From contig NZ_LZJZ01000042.1 in assembly GCF_001667585.1 (NCBI RefSeq), positions 1-61,272 of the forward strand: a stretch of DNA of 61,272 nucleotides, read 5' to 3'. Numbering within the stretch: the stretch's first letter is position 1; every line of letters begins with the position of its first letter. Below, piece by piece: positions 47,227 to 56,725 of this stretch. The translations under genes were made by a program, and so were the position numbers. The notes beneath the pieces were generated by a model. The model worked only from the letters and a program-made list of their open reading frames with translations. It was not told the origin of the DNA and did not search any database. The DNA comes from Mycobacterium sp. E2733 (GTDB lineage Bacteria; Actinomycetota; Actinomycetes; Mycobacteriales; Mycobacteriaceae).

Positions 47227-49212
47227 TCAGAATCGACCGCCGCCGCCCATGAAGCCGCCGCCGGAGCCGCCCCCCGACGAGCCGCCGAATGATGTGGGAC
47301 TCCAGCCGCCGAAGCCGCCCCTCATGCCCCCGCCCAGCAGGTTGCCGATGATGATGCCGCCCAGCATCGCGCCCATGTCGCTGCCCCCGCGGCGCGTGTA
47401 GGCGCGCTGAATGGATTGCACATCGGCGTTGGCCAACGCCTGCGCCTGGGCGGCCAGCGTCGACGCAGCATTGGCGTGGGAGATCGCCTCGGTCGGGTTC
47501 GTAGCCCTCTTGTCCCGCGCGGCTTGCAGATGCCGGGTGGCTTCGGCGAGCCGGGTGCGGGCCTCTGGGCCGATGCTGCCGCGACGCGTGTCGATGTAGT
47601 CGGAGACCGCTCGCACCCGGGACTCGGCGGTGAACAGCGCCTGCTCCAATGATCGGTTGAGCTGCTCGGCGTTGGCCTGCTCCTGCGCCAGGGTGACCAG
47701 CAGCCCGTTGAGATCGGCATCCGCCCTGGCCAACTGGGCGAACACGCCGAGCGGGTCGGTGGAGCCGGCGGCGCGCGCGCCGTCGACGGCCCGAGCGGCC
47801 GCATCGCGCGCCGCGAGCAGATCGCCGGTGTGAGCGGTTGTCTGGGCTTTCTGCAGCAGCTCGCCCGCGCGTTTGATGTCCGCCTGGATGTCGGCCACGG
47901 CCGACGGCAGCCGGTCGATGGCGTGCTGGATGTCGGTGGCCGCGTTGTCCACCGAGTCGAGGAGCGCACGCGCCTGCCCGAGCGCGGACTCGGCGGCACG
48001 CACCGCATCCACCAAGCCCGCCTGCCGGCCGCTGACGGCTTCGGCGGCCAAACCCCGGGCGGTGCCAATGTTGCGGTCGGCGAACGCCAGCCGCTCCTTG
48101 GCGGCCGAGACGTTGCCGGACACGGAAGTCAGTGCGCCAGCGTCGAATTGGTCGTGCAGCTCGGCTAGGCGCTGCTCTGACGGCGCTATCCGGCTGGTGA
48201 GCTCGACGTACCGCTGGGTCAGCGCGTCGAGCCGCGACGGGGCATTGATCACCAGATCGCGCAGGTTCTCGAACGCGTCGGTCTGCGACTCCAGCTCGCG
48301 GTCGGCGCGCGCCGCCGACACGACCACCCGGGTGAGCAGCTCGCGGCGCTGCTCGGGCGTCTCCGGTGTACTGTCGTCCAGCTGCTGTCGCACCGTGAAC
48401 GCTTGGGACAGAGCGGCTTTGGCGTTGGCCACGGCCCGGGTGAAGGGCTCAGTCCGCTCTTCACCGAACTCGGCGACCGCCAGGTCGACTTCGTTGGAGC
48501 TGGTTCGCACGGCATTGTCGACATCCACAACCAGCGCGCGCGACAGGTCGTCGAGGGCCTGCAGCGGCACGGCGGCCAGCGCTTGGGAGTCGGTGGGGTC
48601 GACCCGTCGGGCCGCGGCCAATTCGGCCGCGCGCCGCCGCCGAGCGCGATAGCGCATGATCAGCAGCAAGGCCGTCACCGCCACGAGAATGATTGCCAGC
48701 GTGACCAGCAGGGCCACCCGCCCCGACGAACCCGGCGAGGAATTGAGCCCGTTGGCCGCCGCGACCGCGGCGCCGCTCCAGTCGCCGTTGTGCAAGGCGG
48801 GCTCGATCTTGTTGTGCCGCAAGTCATCGACCTGACGCGCGTTGACGCTCTTGACGGTGGACGGCACCAGGAAGGCGTAGGCACGGCTGCGGGTGGCGAC
48901 GGCCAGCAGGGCGTCATAGTCGCCCAGATCGCTGGTACGCACCGTGCGCTCTGCCCAGTTAACCGGGCTCTGGTCGGAAAAGTCGTCGACGTAGACCACC
49001 CAAAGCCGGATGTGCCGATCCGTGTAGAGCTTGCGCACCGCCGACGTGACCGCCGCACGGCCGGAGTCCGACAGGGCGCCCGCGTTGTCGGTGACGTAAT
49101 CCGCCAGCCGGAACGGGGGTTGCGCGCCGGCCATTGGTGCCACGAGCAGCCCGCCGCCGAAACCGATTGCGAGGATCGTCGCGATCACACCTAACAGGCG
49201 AGCAGAGCGCAT
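47227..49212 (-). CDS. TPM-domain membrane protein with coiled-coil body (Rv2345-like)
   Basis: A 661-residue protein. A signal peptide (MRSARLLGVIATILAIGFGG...) precedes a TPM/DUF477 domain (FRLADYVTDNAGALSDSGR to about residue 150), one transmembrane helix (VALLVTLAIILVAVTALLLIMRY near 170-190), a long cytoplasmic Ala/Arg/Gln-rich coiled-coil region, and a glycine-rich tail (GGSSGGGSGGGFMGGGGRF). TPM domains occur in membrane proteins linked to photosystem repair and stress; the role in mycobacteria is not known. It matches M. tuberculosis Rv2345 and is divergent from dgt, as there. Confidence 0.85.
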   Translation of the reverse strand: MRSARLLGVIATILAIGFGGGLLVAPMAGAQPPFRLADYVTDNAGALSDSGRAAVTSAVRKLYTDRHIRLWVVYVDDFSDQSPVNWAERTVRTSDLGDYDALLAVATRSRAYAFLVPSTVKSVNARQVDDLRHNKIEPALHNGDWSGAAVAAANGLNSSPGSSGRVALLVTLAIILVAVTALLLIMRYRARRRRAAELAAARRVDPTDSQALAAVPLQALDDLSRALVVDVDNAVRTSSNEVDLAVAEFGEERTEPFTRAVANAKAALSQAFTVRQQLDDSTPETPEQRRELLTRVVVSAARADRELESQTDAFENLRDLVINAPSRLDALTQRYVELTSRIAPSEQRLAELHDQFDAGALTSVSGNVSAAKERLAFADRNIGTARGLAAEAVSGRQAGLVDAVRAAESALGQARALLDSVDNAATDIQHAIDRLPSAVADIQADIKRAGELLQKAQTTAHTGDLLAARDAAARAVDGARAAGSTDPLGVFAQLARADADLNGLLVTLAQEQANAEQLNRSLEQALFTAESRVRAVSDYIDTRRGSIGPEARTRLAEATRHLQAARDKRATNPTEAISHANAASTLAAQAQALANADVQSIQRAYTRRGGSDMGAMLGGIIIGNLLGGGMRGGFGGWSPTSFGGSSGGGSGGGFMGGGGRF

Positions 49213-49301
49213 GACGCCAATTTAGCCCGGTGACGACGCGGGCAAACAGCCGTGCGGCGGAGCGGTCCGTCGCCCCGCATTCCCTGGCAGACTGTGCTGC
49301 G

Positions 49302-50567
49302 GTGACCACGAATCGGCAAGACCCTTACGAGGACTTCGACCGTCAACGGCGGGTACGCGAAGCGCCGAAGACTGCCGGTCTGCCGGGTACGGAAGGTCAG
49401 CACCGCACCGACTTCGCCCGGGACCGGGCTCGCGTGCTGCACAGCGCCGCGTTGCGCCGGCTGGCCGACAAGACCCAGGTCGTCGGGCCTCGCGAAGGCG
49501 ACACGCCGCGCACCCGGCTGACCCACTCGCTGGAGGTCGCCCAGATCGGGCGGGGGATGGCGGTCGGCCTGGGCTGCGACCTCGACCTGGTCGAGCTGGC
49601 CGGCCTGGCCCACGACATCGGACACCCGCCCTACGGCCACAACGGCGAGCGCGCCCTGGATGAGTTCGCCGCCGACTACGGCGGTTTCGAGGGCAATGCG
49701 CAGAACTTTCGCATCCTGACCAGCCTCGAGCCCAAAGTGCTTGACGAGCAAGGCAATAGCGCGGGGTTAAACCTGACCCGCGCCTCCCTGGACGCGGTCA
49801 CCAAGTATCCGTGGCCGCGGGGTAATGGAAAGCGCAAGTTCGGGTTCTACGACGAGGACCGCGAGCCGGCGGCCTGGCTTCGGGCCCGCGCGCCGGAGGG
49901 CCGGATGTGCCTGGAAGCGCAGGTGATGGACTGGGCGGACGATATCGCCTATTCGGTGCACGACATCGAGGACGGCGTCGTCTCCCAGCGCATCGACCTG
50001 CGCGTGCTCGCCGACGACGACGAGGCGGCCGCCCTGGCCAAACTGGGCGAGAGCGAATTCTCCCGGGTGAGCGCGGACGACGTCATGGCGGCCGCCCGGC
50101 GGCTCTCAGGGCTGCCGGTGGTCGCCGCGGTCGGTAAGTACGACGCCACGCTGGCCGCGGCGGTGGCGCTCAAGCGACTCACCAGTGAATTGGTCGGCAG
50201 ATTCGCCTCGGCCGCCATTGCCACCACTCGCGCCGCGGCCGGTCCCGGCCCGCTGGTGCGGTACCGGGCCGACCTGCTGGTACCGGACCTCGTGCGCGCC
50301 GAGGTCGCGCTGCTGAAAATCTTGGCGCTGCAATTCATCATGTCCGATCCGAGGCATCTGGGCAGCCAGGCCCTGCAGCGCGAACGGATCCACCGGGTGG
50401 CCCGGTGGCTGTACTCCGGGGCACCCCGAACACTCGACCCGGTCTTCGCCGCGGCGTTCACCACCGCGGCCGACGACCGCGCCCGGCTACGGGTCATCGT
50501 CGATCAGATCGCCTCATATACCGAGGGTCGGCTGGAGCGTATCGACGCGCGCCAGGCCACCGGTTAA
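49302..50567 (+). CDS. dgt: Deoxyguanosine triphosphate triphosphohydrolase-like HD protein (Dgt)
   Basis: An HD-domain dNTPase of 421 residues that removes triphosphate from dNTPs. The metal site is formed by [12 protein letters not shown] and [16 protein letters not shown] near residues 70-110, and a further Asp lies in [17 protein letters not shown] 49302 starts [17 protein letters not shown], matching the relatives' FDRQRRV start; an upstream in-frame start at 49230 would add 24 unsupported residues. It is followed 53 bases later by the sodC-like lipoprotein gene, which separates it from dnaG (adjacent in M. tuberculosis). Confidence 0.92.
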   Translation: MTTNRQDPYEDFDRQRRVREAPKTAGLPGTEGQHRTDFARDRARVLHSAALRRLADKTQVVGPREGDTPRTRLTHSLEVAQIGRGMAVGLGCDLDLVELAGLAHDIGHPPYGHNGERALDEFAADYGGFEGNAQNFRILTSLEPKVLDEQGNSAGLNLTRASLDAVTKYPWPRGNGKRKFGFYDEDREPAAWLRARAPEGRMCLEAQVMDWADDIAYSVHDIEDGVVSQRIDLRVLADDDEAAALAKLGESEFSRVSADDVMAAARRLSGLPVVAAVGKYDATLAAAVALKRLTSELVGRFASAAIATTRAAAGPGPLVRYRADLLVPDLVRAEVALLKILALQFIMSDPRHLGSQALQRERIHRVARWLYSGAPRTLDPVFAAAFTTAADDRARLRVIVDQIASYTEGRLERIDARQATG

Positions 50568-50620
50568 CCGCGGGTCATCCCTCGGCAGCGCCGTCGTCGT
50601 CGCGGACTAGGCTGCCCGGC

Positions 50621-51229
50621 ATGACCAAATTCAGCGGTATCGCCACCCTCGCGGTGGGGCTTCCCGTCGTCGCCATGACCGCCTGCAGCTCACCCCAACA
50701 TGCGAGCACCCAGTCCGGCACCACCCCTCCGGTCAAGAGCGCCCCGCCGGCATCGTCGGGTGAGACGACGACGCCGGCGCCCAACGGCGAATCGCTCACC
50801 GCGCAACTGAAGACGCCCGACGGGCGGTCGGTTGCCACGGCGACGTTCGACTTCACCGGCGGGTACGTGACCGTCACCGTCAAGACGGTGGCCGGCGGCA
50901 TCCTGTCGCCGGGCTTCCACGGCCTGCACGTCCACCAGATCGGCAAGTGCGAGCCCAACTCCGTCGCCCCGACCGGCGGTCCGCCCGGCAACTTCCTGTC
51001 CGCCGGCGGCCACTACCAGGCGCCCGGACACACGGGCAAGCCGGAAAGCGGCGACCTGACGTCGCTGGAGGTGCGTTCGGACGGCTCGGCCTACCTGGTG
51101 ACCACCACCGACGCGTTCAACCGGGACGTCCTGCTGGGTGGCGAGGGCAAAGCGTTGATGCTGCACGGCGCCGAAGGCGCCGACAACGCGATGGAACGGG
51201 TGGCATGCGGCGTCATCGGAACCGGCTAG
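50621..51229 (+). CDS. Compact Cu-type superoxide dismutase lipoprotein (SodC-like)
   Basis: A 202-residue lipoprotein. A lipobox-like MTACSS at about 19-24 is followed by a Thr/Pro/Ser linker and then a Cu,Zn-SOD fold. It has copper ligands in [12 protein letters not shown] and GGHYQAPGH and a later histidine in [11 protein letters not shown]. The disulfide cysteines are in GKCEP and VACGVIGTG. It should dismutate superoxide at the cell surface. It resembles M. tuberculosis SodC (about 240 residues, Rv0432, far away), but the loop between [11 protein letters not shown] and RVACGVI is some 25 residues shorter. I recall no sodC at this place in M. tuberculosis. Confidence 0.85.
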   Translation: MTKFSGIATLAVGLPVVAMTACSSPQHASTQSGTTPPVKSAPPASSGETTTPAPNGESLTAQLKTPDGRSVATATFDFTGGYVTVTVKTVAGGILSPGFHGLHVHQIGKCEPNSVAPTGGPPGNFLSAGGHYQAPGHTGKPESGDLTSLEVRSDGSAYLVTTTDAFNRDVLLGGEGKALMLHGAEGADNAMERVACGVIGTG

Positions 51230-51259
51230 CCGGCCGGCTCCGGGCTCTAGACTGAGCCG

Positions 51260-53251
51260 ATGTCCAGCCCGGCAGGTTCGTGGGGGCACCACCCGCGCGC
51301 GGGAGAGGATGACGCCCGGCCCAGGGGCCGGGGCCGCATTCCCGATCGCGATATCGCCGCCATCCGCGAGCGGGTTCGCATCGACGAAGTTGTCGGCGAC
51401 TACGTCCAATTGCGGCGCGCGGGAGCCGATTCCCTCAAGGGCCTGTGCCCGTTTCACGACGAGAAGTCGCCGTCGTTCCACGTCCGCCCGAACCACGGCC
51501 ACTTCCACTGCTTCGGCTGCGGGGAGGGCGGCGACGTCTACGCCTTCATCCAGAAGATCGAACACGTCACCTTTGTCGAGGCCGTCGAGCTGCTCGCCGA
51601 CCGGATCGGCCACACCATCAGCTACACCGGTCCGGCGACCAGCGTGCAACGCGACCGCGGCAGCCGCAGCCGGCTCGTCGCGGCCAACGCGGCCGCGGCG
51701 GAGTTCTACGCGGCGGCGCTGGAATCCGACGAGGCGGCACCGGCCCGCCAGTACCTGACGGAACGGAATTTCGACGCCGAGGCGGCCCGCCGGTTCGGCT
51801 GCGGATTCGCCCCATCCGGGTGGGATTCACTGACAAAACATCTGGTGCGCAGAGGTTTCGAGTTCAAGGAGCTGGAAGCGGCCGGCCTGTCGCGACAGGG
51901 GAGGCGCGGCCCGATGGATCGCTTCCACCGCCGGCTGTTGTGGCCCATCCGCACCGCGGCCGGCGAGGTGATCGGGTTCGGCGCCCGCCGCCTCTTCGAC
52001 GACGATCCGATGGAAGCCAAGTACATCAACACTCCCGAGACGCTGCTGTACAAGAAGTCGTCGGTGATGTTCGGCATCGATCTGGCCAAACGCGACATCG
52101 CCAGGGGGCACCAGGCGGTCGTCGTCGAGGGCTACACCGACGTGATGGCGATGCATCTGGCCGGGGTCACCACCGCCGTGGCGTCGTGCGGCACCGCATT
52201 CGGCGACGAACATCTGTCGATGCTGCGCCGACTGATGATGGACGACAGCTTCTTCCGCGGCGAGCTGATCTACGTCTTTGACGGTGATGCGGCCGGCCGC
52301 GCCGCCGCCCTCAAGGCCTTCGGCGGCGAGCAGAATCTGGCGGGGCAGTCCTTCGTCGCGGTGGCCCCGGACGGCATGGATCCCTGCGATCTGCGGTTGA
52401 AGTCGGGCGACGGCGCGCTGCGCGACCTGGTGGCCCGGCGCACCCCATTGTTCGAATTCGCGATACGCACCGCTATCGCCGAGATGGACCTGGACAGCGC
52501 CGAGGGCAGGGTCGCGGCGCTGCGCCGCTGCGTGCCGATGGTGAGTCAGATCAAAGACCCCACGCTGCGTGACGAGTACGCCCGCCAGCTCGCCGGTTGG
52601 GTCGGCTGGGACGACGTGGCGCAGGTCATCGACCGGGTGCGCAGCCAGGCCAAGAAGTCGTCGGCACCGGCGCGGGGCGGTTCCGGCCAGAATGCCCCCC
52701 GCCGCGCCGCGCAGCAGCCCCGGGCGGCGGCCGCGGGCCACCCCGCCGCCACACCTCCGGACCCACGCGACCCGACGCTCAGGCCGCAGCGCGCGGCGCT
52801 CAAGTCGGCGTTGCAGTATCCGGCGCTGGCCGGGCCGATATTCGACACGTTGCCCGTCGAAAGCTTCACCCACCCCGGTTACGCCGCCGTGCGCGCGGCC
52901 ATCGAGGCCGCGGGCGGCACGTCGAGCGGCATCACCGGGGCGCAGTGGATCGACGCGGTCCGTCAGCGGGCCGCCTCGGACCTCACCGCGGGGCTGGTCA
53001 GCGAGCTCGGCGTGGAGGCCATCCAGGTCGATGACGACGAGAAGCTGGTGCGGTACATCGCCGGGGTCCTGGCCCGGCTGCAGGAGGTGTGGATGGGCCG
53101 GCAGATCGCCGAGGTGAAGTCCAAACTGCAGCGCATGTCGCCGATCGAACAGGGTGACGAGTACCACGCGTTGTTCGGTGACCTGGTGGCCATGGAGGCC
53201 TACCGGCGCAGCCTGCTGGAGCAGGCTAGCGGCGACGATCTGACGATGTAA
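51260..53251 (+). CDS. dnaG: DNA primase DnaG
   Basis: A bacterial primase of 663 residues that makes RNA primers for replication. A CHC2 zinc ribbon has ligands C63, H66, C84 and C87 (CPFH...HCFGC), the TOPRIM core has VVEGYTDVMAMH and VFDGDAAGRAAAL, and a C-terminal helicase-binding region ends ...EAYRRSLLEQASGDDL. The N-terminus has about 24 residues before IPDRDIAAIRERV, longer than M. tuberculosis DnaG as I recall it, but no internal start fits. It ends 26 bases inside the convergent small membrane-protein gene. Confidence 0.95.
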   Translation: MSSPAGSWGHHPRAGEDDARPRGRGRIPDRDIAAIRERVRIDEVVGDYVQLRRAGADSLKGLCPFHDEKSPSFHVRPNHGHFHCFGCGEGGDVYAFIQKIEHVTFVEAVELLADRIGHTISYTGPATSVQRDRGSRSRLVAANAAAAEFYAAALESDEAAPARQYLTERNFDAEAARRFGCGFAPSGWDSLTKHLVRRGFEFKELEAAGLSRQGRRGPMDRFHRRLLWPIRTAAGEVIGFGARRLFDDDPMEAKYINTPETLLYKKSSVMFGIDLAKRDIARGHQAVVVEGYTDVMAMHLAGVTTAVASCGTAFGDEHLSMLRRLMMDDSFFRGELIYVFDGDAAGRAAALKAFGGEQNLAGQSFVAVAPDGMDPCDLRLKSGDGALRDLVARRTPLFEFAIRTAIAEMDLDSAEGRVAALRRCVPMVSQIKDPTLRDEYARQLAGWVGWDDVAQVIDRVRSQAKKSSAPARGGSGQNAPRRAAQQPRAAAAGHPAATPPDPRDPTLRPQRAALKSALQYPALAGPIFDTLPVESFTHPGYAAVRAAIEAAGGTSSGITGAQWIDAVRQRAASDLTAGLVSELGVEAIQVDDDEKLVRYIAGVLARLQEVWMGRQIAEVKSKLQRMSPIEQGDEYHALFGDLVAMEAYRRSLLEQASGDDLTM

Positions 53252-53504
53252 GGGCCTCGTCGGCCGGTCGCTCGGCACCGCGCTCCAAGATGGCCGTTTG
53301 GTCATCGATCTCGGCAACGGTCACGAAGCCGGTGTCGGGGGAGATCCGATTCGCGATCTTGCGGCGTCCCCCCTGGATCACCGACTTCGCGGCGGGGCTG
53401 CTGGTCAGCGCGCGATAGGTGCCGACGATTTGTTCGTATCGGCGACGCCCGGCCTTCGCGCCCAGCACGTAACCCAGTCCCAGCACCACGACATACCGGA
53501 TCAA
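53226..53504 (-). CDS. Small membrane-anchored protein (Rv2342-like)
   Basis: A 92-residue protein with an N-terminal transmembrane segment (IRYVVVLGLGYVLGAKAG) followed by a basic cytoplasmic-type region (GRRRYEQIVGTYRALTSS, GGRRKIANRI) and an acidic tail. TTG 53504 is chosen because a strong GGGAGGAA ribosome site lies 5 bases before it; longer in-frame starts lack one. It matches M. tuberculosis Rv2342 by position, opposite dnaG and beside tRNA-Asn. The two genes' 3' ends overlap by 26 bases. Function unknown. Confidence 0.75.
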   Translation of the reverse strand: MIRYVVVLGLGYVLGAKAGRRRYEQIVGTYRALTSSPAAKSVIQGGRRKIANRISPDTGFVTVAEIDDQTAILERGAERPADEALTSSDRRR

Positions 53505-53656
53505 AGCGTTCCTCCCGACTATCGACCGTTCCCATCCTGCCTCACTCACCCCGGTGCGTGCGCGCCCGATCCGATCCCCGGGGTGAGACGAGGCCGGTCC
53601 TGTCCAGTTGGGTGCGGTTATGCCAGTACGCTAGAGTCGTCCCGCGATCGTGTTGA

Positions 53657-53729
53657 TCCCCCGTAGCTCAATTGGCAGAGCGTTCGGCTGTTAACCGATA
53701 GGTTCCTGGTTCGAGTCCAGGCGGGGGAG
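53657..53729 (+). tRNA. tRNA-Asn (anticodon GUU)
   Basis: A full cloverleaf: acceptor TCCCCCG pairs with CGGGGGA, the D-arm is AGCTCAATTGGCAGAGC, the anticodon loop is CTGTTAA with GTT reading Asn codons, and the T-arm contains GGTTCGAGTCC. CCA is not encoded. Position next to the Rv2342-like gene matches asnT of M. tuberculosis. Confidence 0.97.
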
Positions 53730-53868
53730 CAAGGTTGAAACTCAGTGTCCGGCGCTCTGGCCGCCGTCGACGTGGTCGCCCGGTCACAAGGGTGGCGGCC
53801 CCTAGGCACCGGGTGGCGCCGCTGGCGCCGCACCCGAACGATCCGGCGGCGGAACCGTCCGGAAAGCG

Positions 53869-55515
53869 CTAGTCGTATGCCGGGGCCCAGACGGTGCCGA
53901 GCACGGCCTGCCGCGGGTCGGCATGCATCCTGGTGGCCACGCCGTCGGCGACGGCGGCGTGATACACGGCCTCGGCAACCGCCGTCGAGATGGCGCGCAA
54001 CGCCCTGACATCAGGTAGTAACGAATCCCCGACCGTTGACGGGCTGGCCTGCGCAACAATGGCTTTCGCCGCCTCCTGCAGCATTCCCTTGGTCAGCAGC
54101 CTGGCGCCGGCGACGATGATGCCCAGCCCGATTCCGGGGAACACCAGCACGTTGTTGGCCTGCCCGATGGTGAAGGTGGTGCCGTCGTATTCGATCGGTG
54201 CGACGGGGGTGCCGGTGGTGATCAGCGCCTTGCCGTCGGACCACTGCAGCACGTCGGCCGGCATGGCTTCCATGCGCGACGTCGGGTTGGACAGCGGGAA
54301 GATCATCGGGCGCTCACATGACGCGGTCATGGCCTGCACGACCTTCTCGGTGAAGGCGCCGAACACGGCCGAGGAGCCGAGCAGGATGGTCGGGGAGGCG
54401 AGCTTGATGGTGTCCACCAATCCCACCCGATCTCCCGCTCCCACGCCCAGCTGCGCGCGGTTCTTCGCGTAGGGAACCTGGAAATCGCGCAGGTCCTCCA
54501 TGTCGTCGAATAGCAGGCCCTGCTTGTCGATCGGCCAGATCCGCGCCGCGGCCTGCTCGATGGAGGCGCCGTCGGAGACCATCGCGTCACGAATCTGGTC
54601 GGCCACCCCGATTCCCGCGGTGCCTGCCCCGAAGACGACCACGCGCTGATCGCGCAGCGGCACACCGGTGACGTGGCATCCGCCGTACACGGCCGCGACG
54701 ACCACCGCGCCGGTTCCCTGGACGTCGTCGTTGAACACGCAGTACTTGTCGCCGTATGTGTGCAGGATCCGCCGTGCGTTCAGGGGCCCGAAGTCTTCGA
54801 AATGCAGGATCGCTTTCGGGAACAGCCGGTGAGCGGTTTCGATGTAGCGATTGACGAAGTCGTCGTATTCGTCGCCGCGGCGCCGGGCGTGACGATTGCC
54901 CAAGTAGAACGGATCCTGAAGCAGCTGTTCGTTATTGGTGCCCACGTCGAGGGAGACCGCGATGCAGCGACGGGGATCGATGCCGGCCCCAGCGGTATAC
55001 AGCGCCAACTTGCCCACCGCGATCTGGATGCCGCCCACGCCCCAGTCGCCGATGCCCAGGATCGCTTCGGCGTCGGTACACACGATCAGGTCCACGTCTT
55101 CCGGTTCCAGCCCGAAAGTTGCGAAGGCGGGCTCGATCTCGTCCGGCTCGTCGATGCTCAGGAAAAGCCCGCGCTGTCCGCGGTATTCGTCGGAGAACCG
55201 TTGAATGGCCTCGCCGACGGTGGGCGTGTAGACCACCGGCATCAATTCCGGAAGATGGTCTTCCAGCACCTTGTAGTAGAGCAGTTCGTGGCGGTAATGC
55301 AGCTGCTCCAACAGCAGGTTGCGGCCCAGATCCGTTGCCAGGCTTTGCAATTGATGCCACACCCGGTCGGCCTGTTCGTCGAGCGTGAGCACCGCCGACG
55401 GGAGCCGGCCGGTCAGGCCCAACTGTCGCCGCTGCTCGTGCGTGAAGCCGACCCCACGGTTCAGGCTCGGCGATGACAGCGCCGCCGGGATCTTCGGCGC
55501 GTGGGGGTCGCTCAT
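53869..55515 (-). CDS. mez: NAD-dependent malic enzyme
   Basis: A 548-residue malic enzyme that decarboxylates malate to pyruvate with NAD(P) reduction. The conserved segments are MPVVYTPTVGEAIQRFSDEYRG at the substrate site, the metal/substrate block FEDFGPLNARRIL, the nucleotide loop VVVFGAGTAGIGVADQI and PMIFPLSNPTSRMEA. ATG 55515 behind GGAGAA gives the same length as M. tuberculosis Mez (Rv2332). It is followed rightward by the leftward trx-cysE-cysK group. The enzyme links the TCA cycle with pyruvate and lipid precursor supply. Confidence 0.95.
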   Translation of the reverse strand: MSDPHAPKIPAALSSPSLNRGVGFTHEQRRQLGLTGRLPSAVLTLDEQADRVWHQLQSLATDLGRNLLLEQLHYRHELLYYKVLEDHLPELMPVVYTPTVGEAIQRFSDEYRGQRGLFLSIDEPDEIEPAFATFGLEPEDVDLIVCTDAEAILGIGDWGVGGIQIAVGKLALYTAGAGIDPRRCIAVSLDVGTNNEQLLQDPFYLGNRHARRRGDEYDDFVNRYIETAHRLFPKAILHFEDFGPLNARRILHTYGDKYCVFNDDVQGTGAVVVAAVYGGCHVTGVPLRDQRVVVFGAGTAGIGVADQIRDAMVSDGASIEQAAARIWPIDKQGLLFDDMEDLRDFQVPYAKNRAQLGVGAGDRVGLVDTIKLASPTILLGSSAVFGAFTEKVVQAMTASCERPMIFPLSNPTSRMEAMPADVLQWSDGKALITTGTPVAPIEYDGTTFTIGQANNVLVFPGIGLGIIVAGARLLTKGMLQEAAKAIVAQASPSTVGDSLLPDVRALRAISTAVAEAVYHAAVADGVATRMHADPRQAVLGTVWAPAYD

Positions 55516-55612
55516 CGCAGTTCTCCGTCCCTGACGTGGTCCCTTACGGCAACCGTAGCGTCGATCGCGGTGACCGCATCTTGAACGGCATCCGAAGCGC
55601 CGGCACCGCGGG

Positions 55613-56032
55613 TCAAGCCAGCAGAGGCTGCAACGCCTGCCGCAGGTCAGCCGCCTTCGGGACGCCCGCGCTACGGTACCGCTGCCGGCCGTCGGCGTCG
55701 AAGATGAAGGTAGTTGGCAGCGACAACACCGAAAGCTGCTTGGCTGCTGCAGGATTGGTGTCAATATCGATCTCGAGATGGGTCACGTCGGGGAGATCGC
55801 TGCACACTTGCTGAACCACGCGGCGCACCGAAGCGCATGGACCACACCATGCCGCGGTGAAATGGACGACGGTCGGACCCGCCTCGGACAGCCCGAGATC
55901 TGCCCCGTCCTGCGTGGGCCCGAGACTCGTCTCGCGAAGTACCCCGGACCGTCGATTGATCATCGCGCCTGCCGCAGTGGCAGCGCCCAGCGCGGCGATC
56001 AGCGCCGTCCCCGCGATGACAAGAGTGCTCAA
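55613..56032 (-). CDS. Membrane-anchored thioredoxin-like protein
   Basis: A 139-residue protein. An N-terminal uncleaved or signal-anchor helix (TLVIAGTALIAALGAATAAGAMI) leads to a thioredoxin domain with the active site WCGPC at 62-66 and the cis-proline in LSLPTTFIF. It is expected to be a disulfide reductase facing outside or in the membrane. TTG 56032 is chosen because the sequence TGAGGACCAATTG places a GAGGA ribosome site overlapping the cysE stop, and the frame then begins at the anchor helix. It is read with cysE and cysK upstream. I do not recall this gene at the M. tuberculosis mez-cysK1-cysE locus. Confidence 0.82.
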   Translation of the reverse strand: MSTLVIAGTALIAALGAATAAGAMINRRSGVLRETSLGPTQDGADLGLSEAGPTVVHFTAAWCGPCASVRRVVQQVCSDLPDVTHLEIDIDTNPAAAKQLSVLSLPTTFIFDADGRQRYRSAGVPKAADLRQALQPLLA

Positions 56033-56039
56033 TTGGTCC

Positions 56040-56723
56040 TCAGATAGAAAAATCTTCGCCGTGCCACACCCCGGCTTCGGGTGGCCGGATGACACTTCCG
56101 GATTGTTGCCCGTCGTTGGACGCCTCGAGCTTGGCGACCCGGGTCAGGAGGGACTGGAGGCTGACGCCCACGAGGTCGGGCATCATCGAGTCGTCCGGGC
56201 TGTTTCGACCGTGGCGACTGATGACCTGACCGGGAACCCCGATGACCACGGCGCAGGACGGCACCTCTTTGACTACGACGGCGTTGGCGCCGATCCGGCT
56301 GTCATCGCCGATCTTGATCGCTCCGAGCACCTTGGCGCCGGCGCCGATGGTCACCCGGTCACCGATGGTCGGGTGGCGTTTGCCGGTATCCCGTCCGCTG
56401 CCGCCGAGCGTGACGCCGTGATAGATCGTCACGTCCTCGCCGACTTCCGCCGTCTCGCCGATCACGACCCCGGTGGCGTGGTCGATGAAGAGGCCCGCAC
56501 CGAGGACGGCGCCGGGGTGGATGTCGACTCCGGTCAGGATGCGGGTGACCTCGTTGAGTATCCGTGCGGCCAGCCGGGCGCCGCGGTTCCACAGCCAGTG
56601 GCTGATCCGGTGGCCCCAGATGGCATGCACGCCCGGGTAGGCGAAGATCACCTGAAGCGTCGTCGGGGCAGCGGGATCGCGCTCCCTGGCGGCCCGAATG
56701 TCTCGGCGTACGGCGTCGAGCAT
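56040..56723 (-). CDS. cysE: Serine O-acetyltransferase CysE
   Basis: A 227-residue left-handed beta-helix acetyltransferase that makes O-acetylserine from serine and acetyl-CoA, the substrate of CysK. The hexapeptide repeats are clear (IGETAEVGEDVTIYHGVTLGG, VTIGAGAKVLGAIKIGDDSRIG), with the catalytic His in FIDHATGVVIG and the acceptor loop GKRHPTIGD. The C-terminal tail ends GVWHGEDFSI; a terminal isoleucine is what CysE proteins use to dock in CysK and form the cysteine synthase complex. The gene begins 2 bases after the cysK stop. Confidence 0.94.
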   Translation of the reverse strand: MLDAVRRDIRAARERDPAAPTTLQVIFAYPGVHAIWGHRISHWLWNRGARLAARILNEVTRILTGVDIHPGAVLGAGLFIDHATGVVIGETAEVGEDVTIYHGVTLGGSGRDTGKRHPTIGDRVTIGAGAKVLGAIKIGDDSRIGANAVVVKEVPSCAVVIGVPGQVISRHGRNSPDDSMMPDLVGVSLQSLLTRVAKLEASNDGQQSGSVIRPPEAGVWHGEDFSI

Positions 56724-56725
56724 GG

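Noticed and set aside
53745..54008. An 87-codon plus-strand frame after tRNA-Asn
   Set aside because: Arg-rich composition, no ribosome site, and it overlaps the end of the malic enzyme gene in antisense. The short gap 53730-53868 otherwise holds nothing recognisable.
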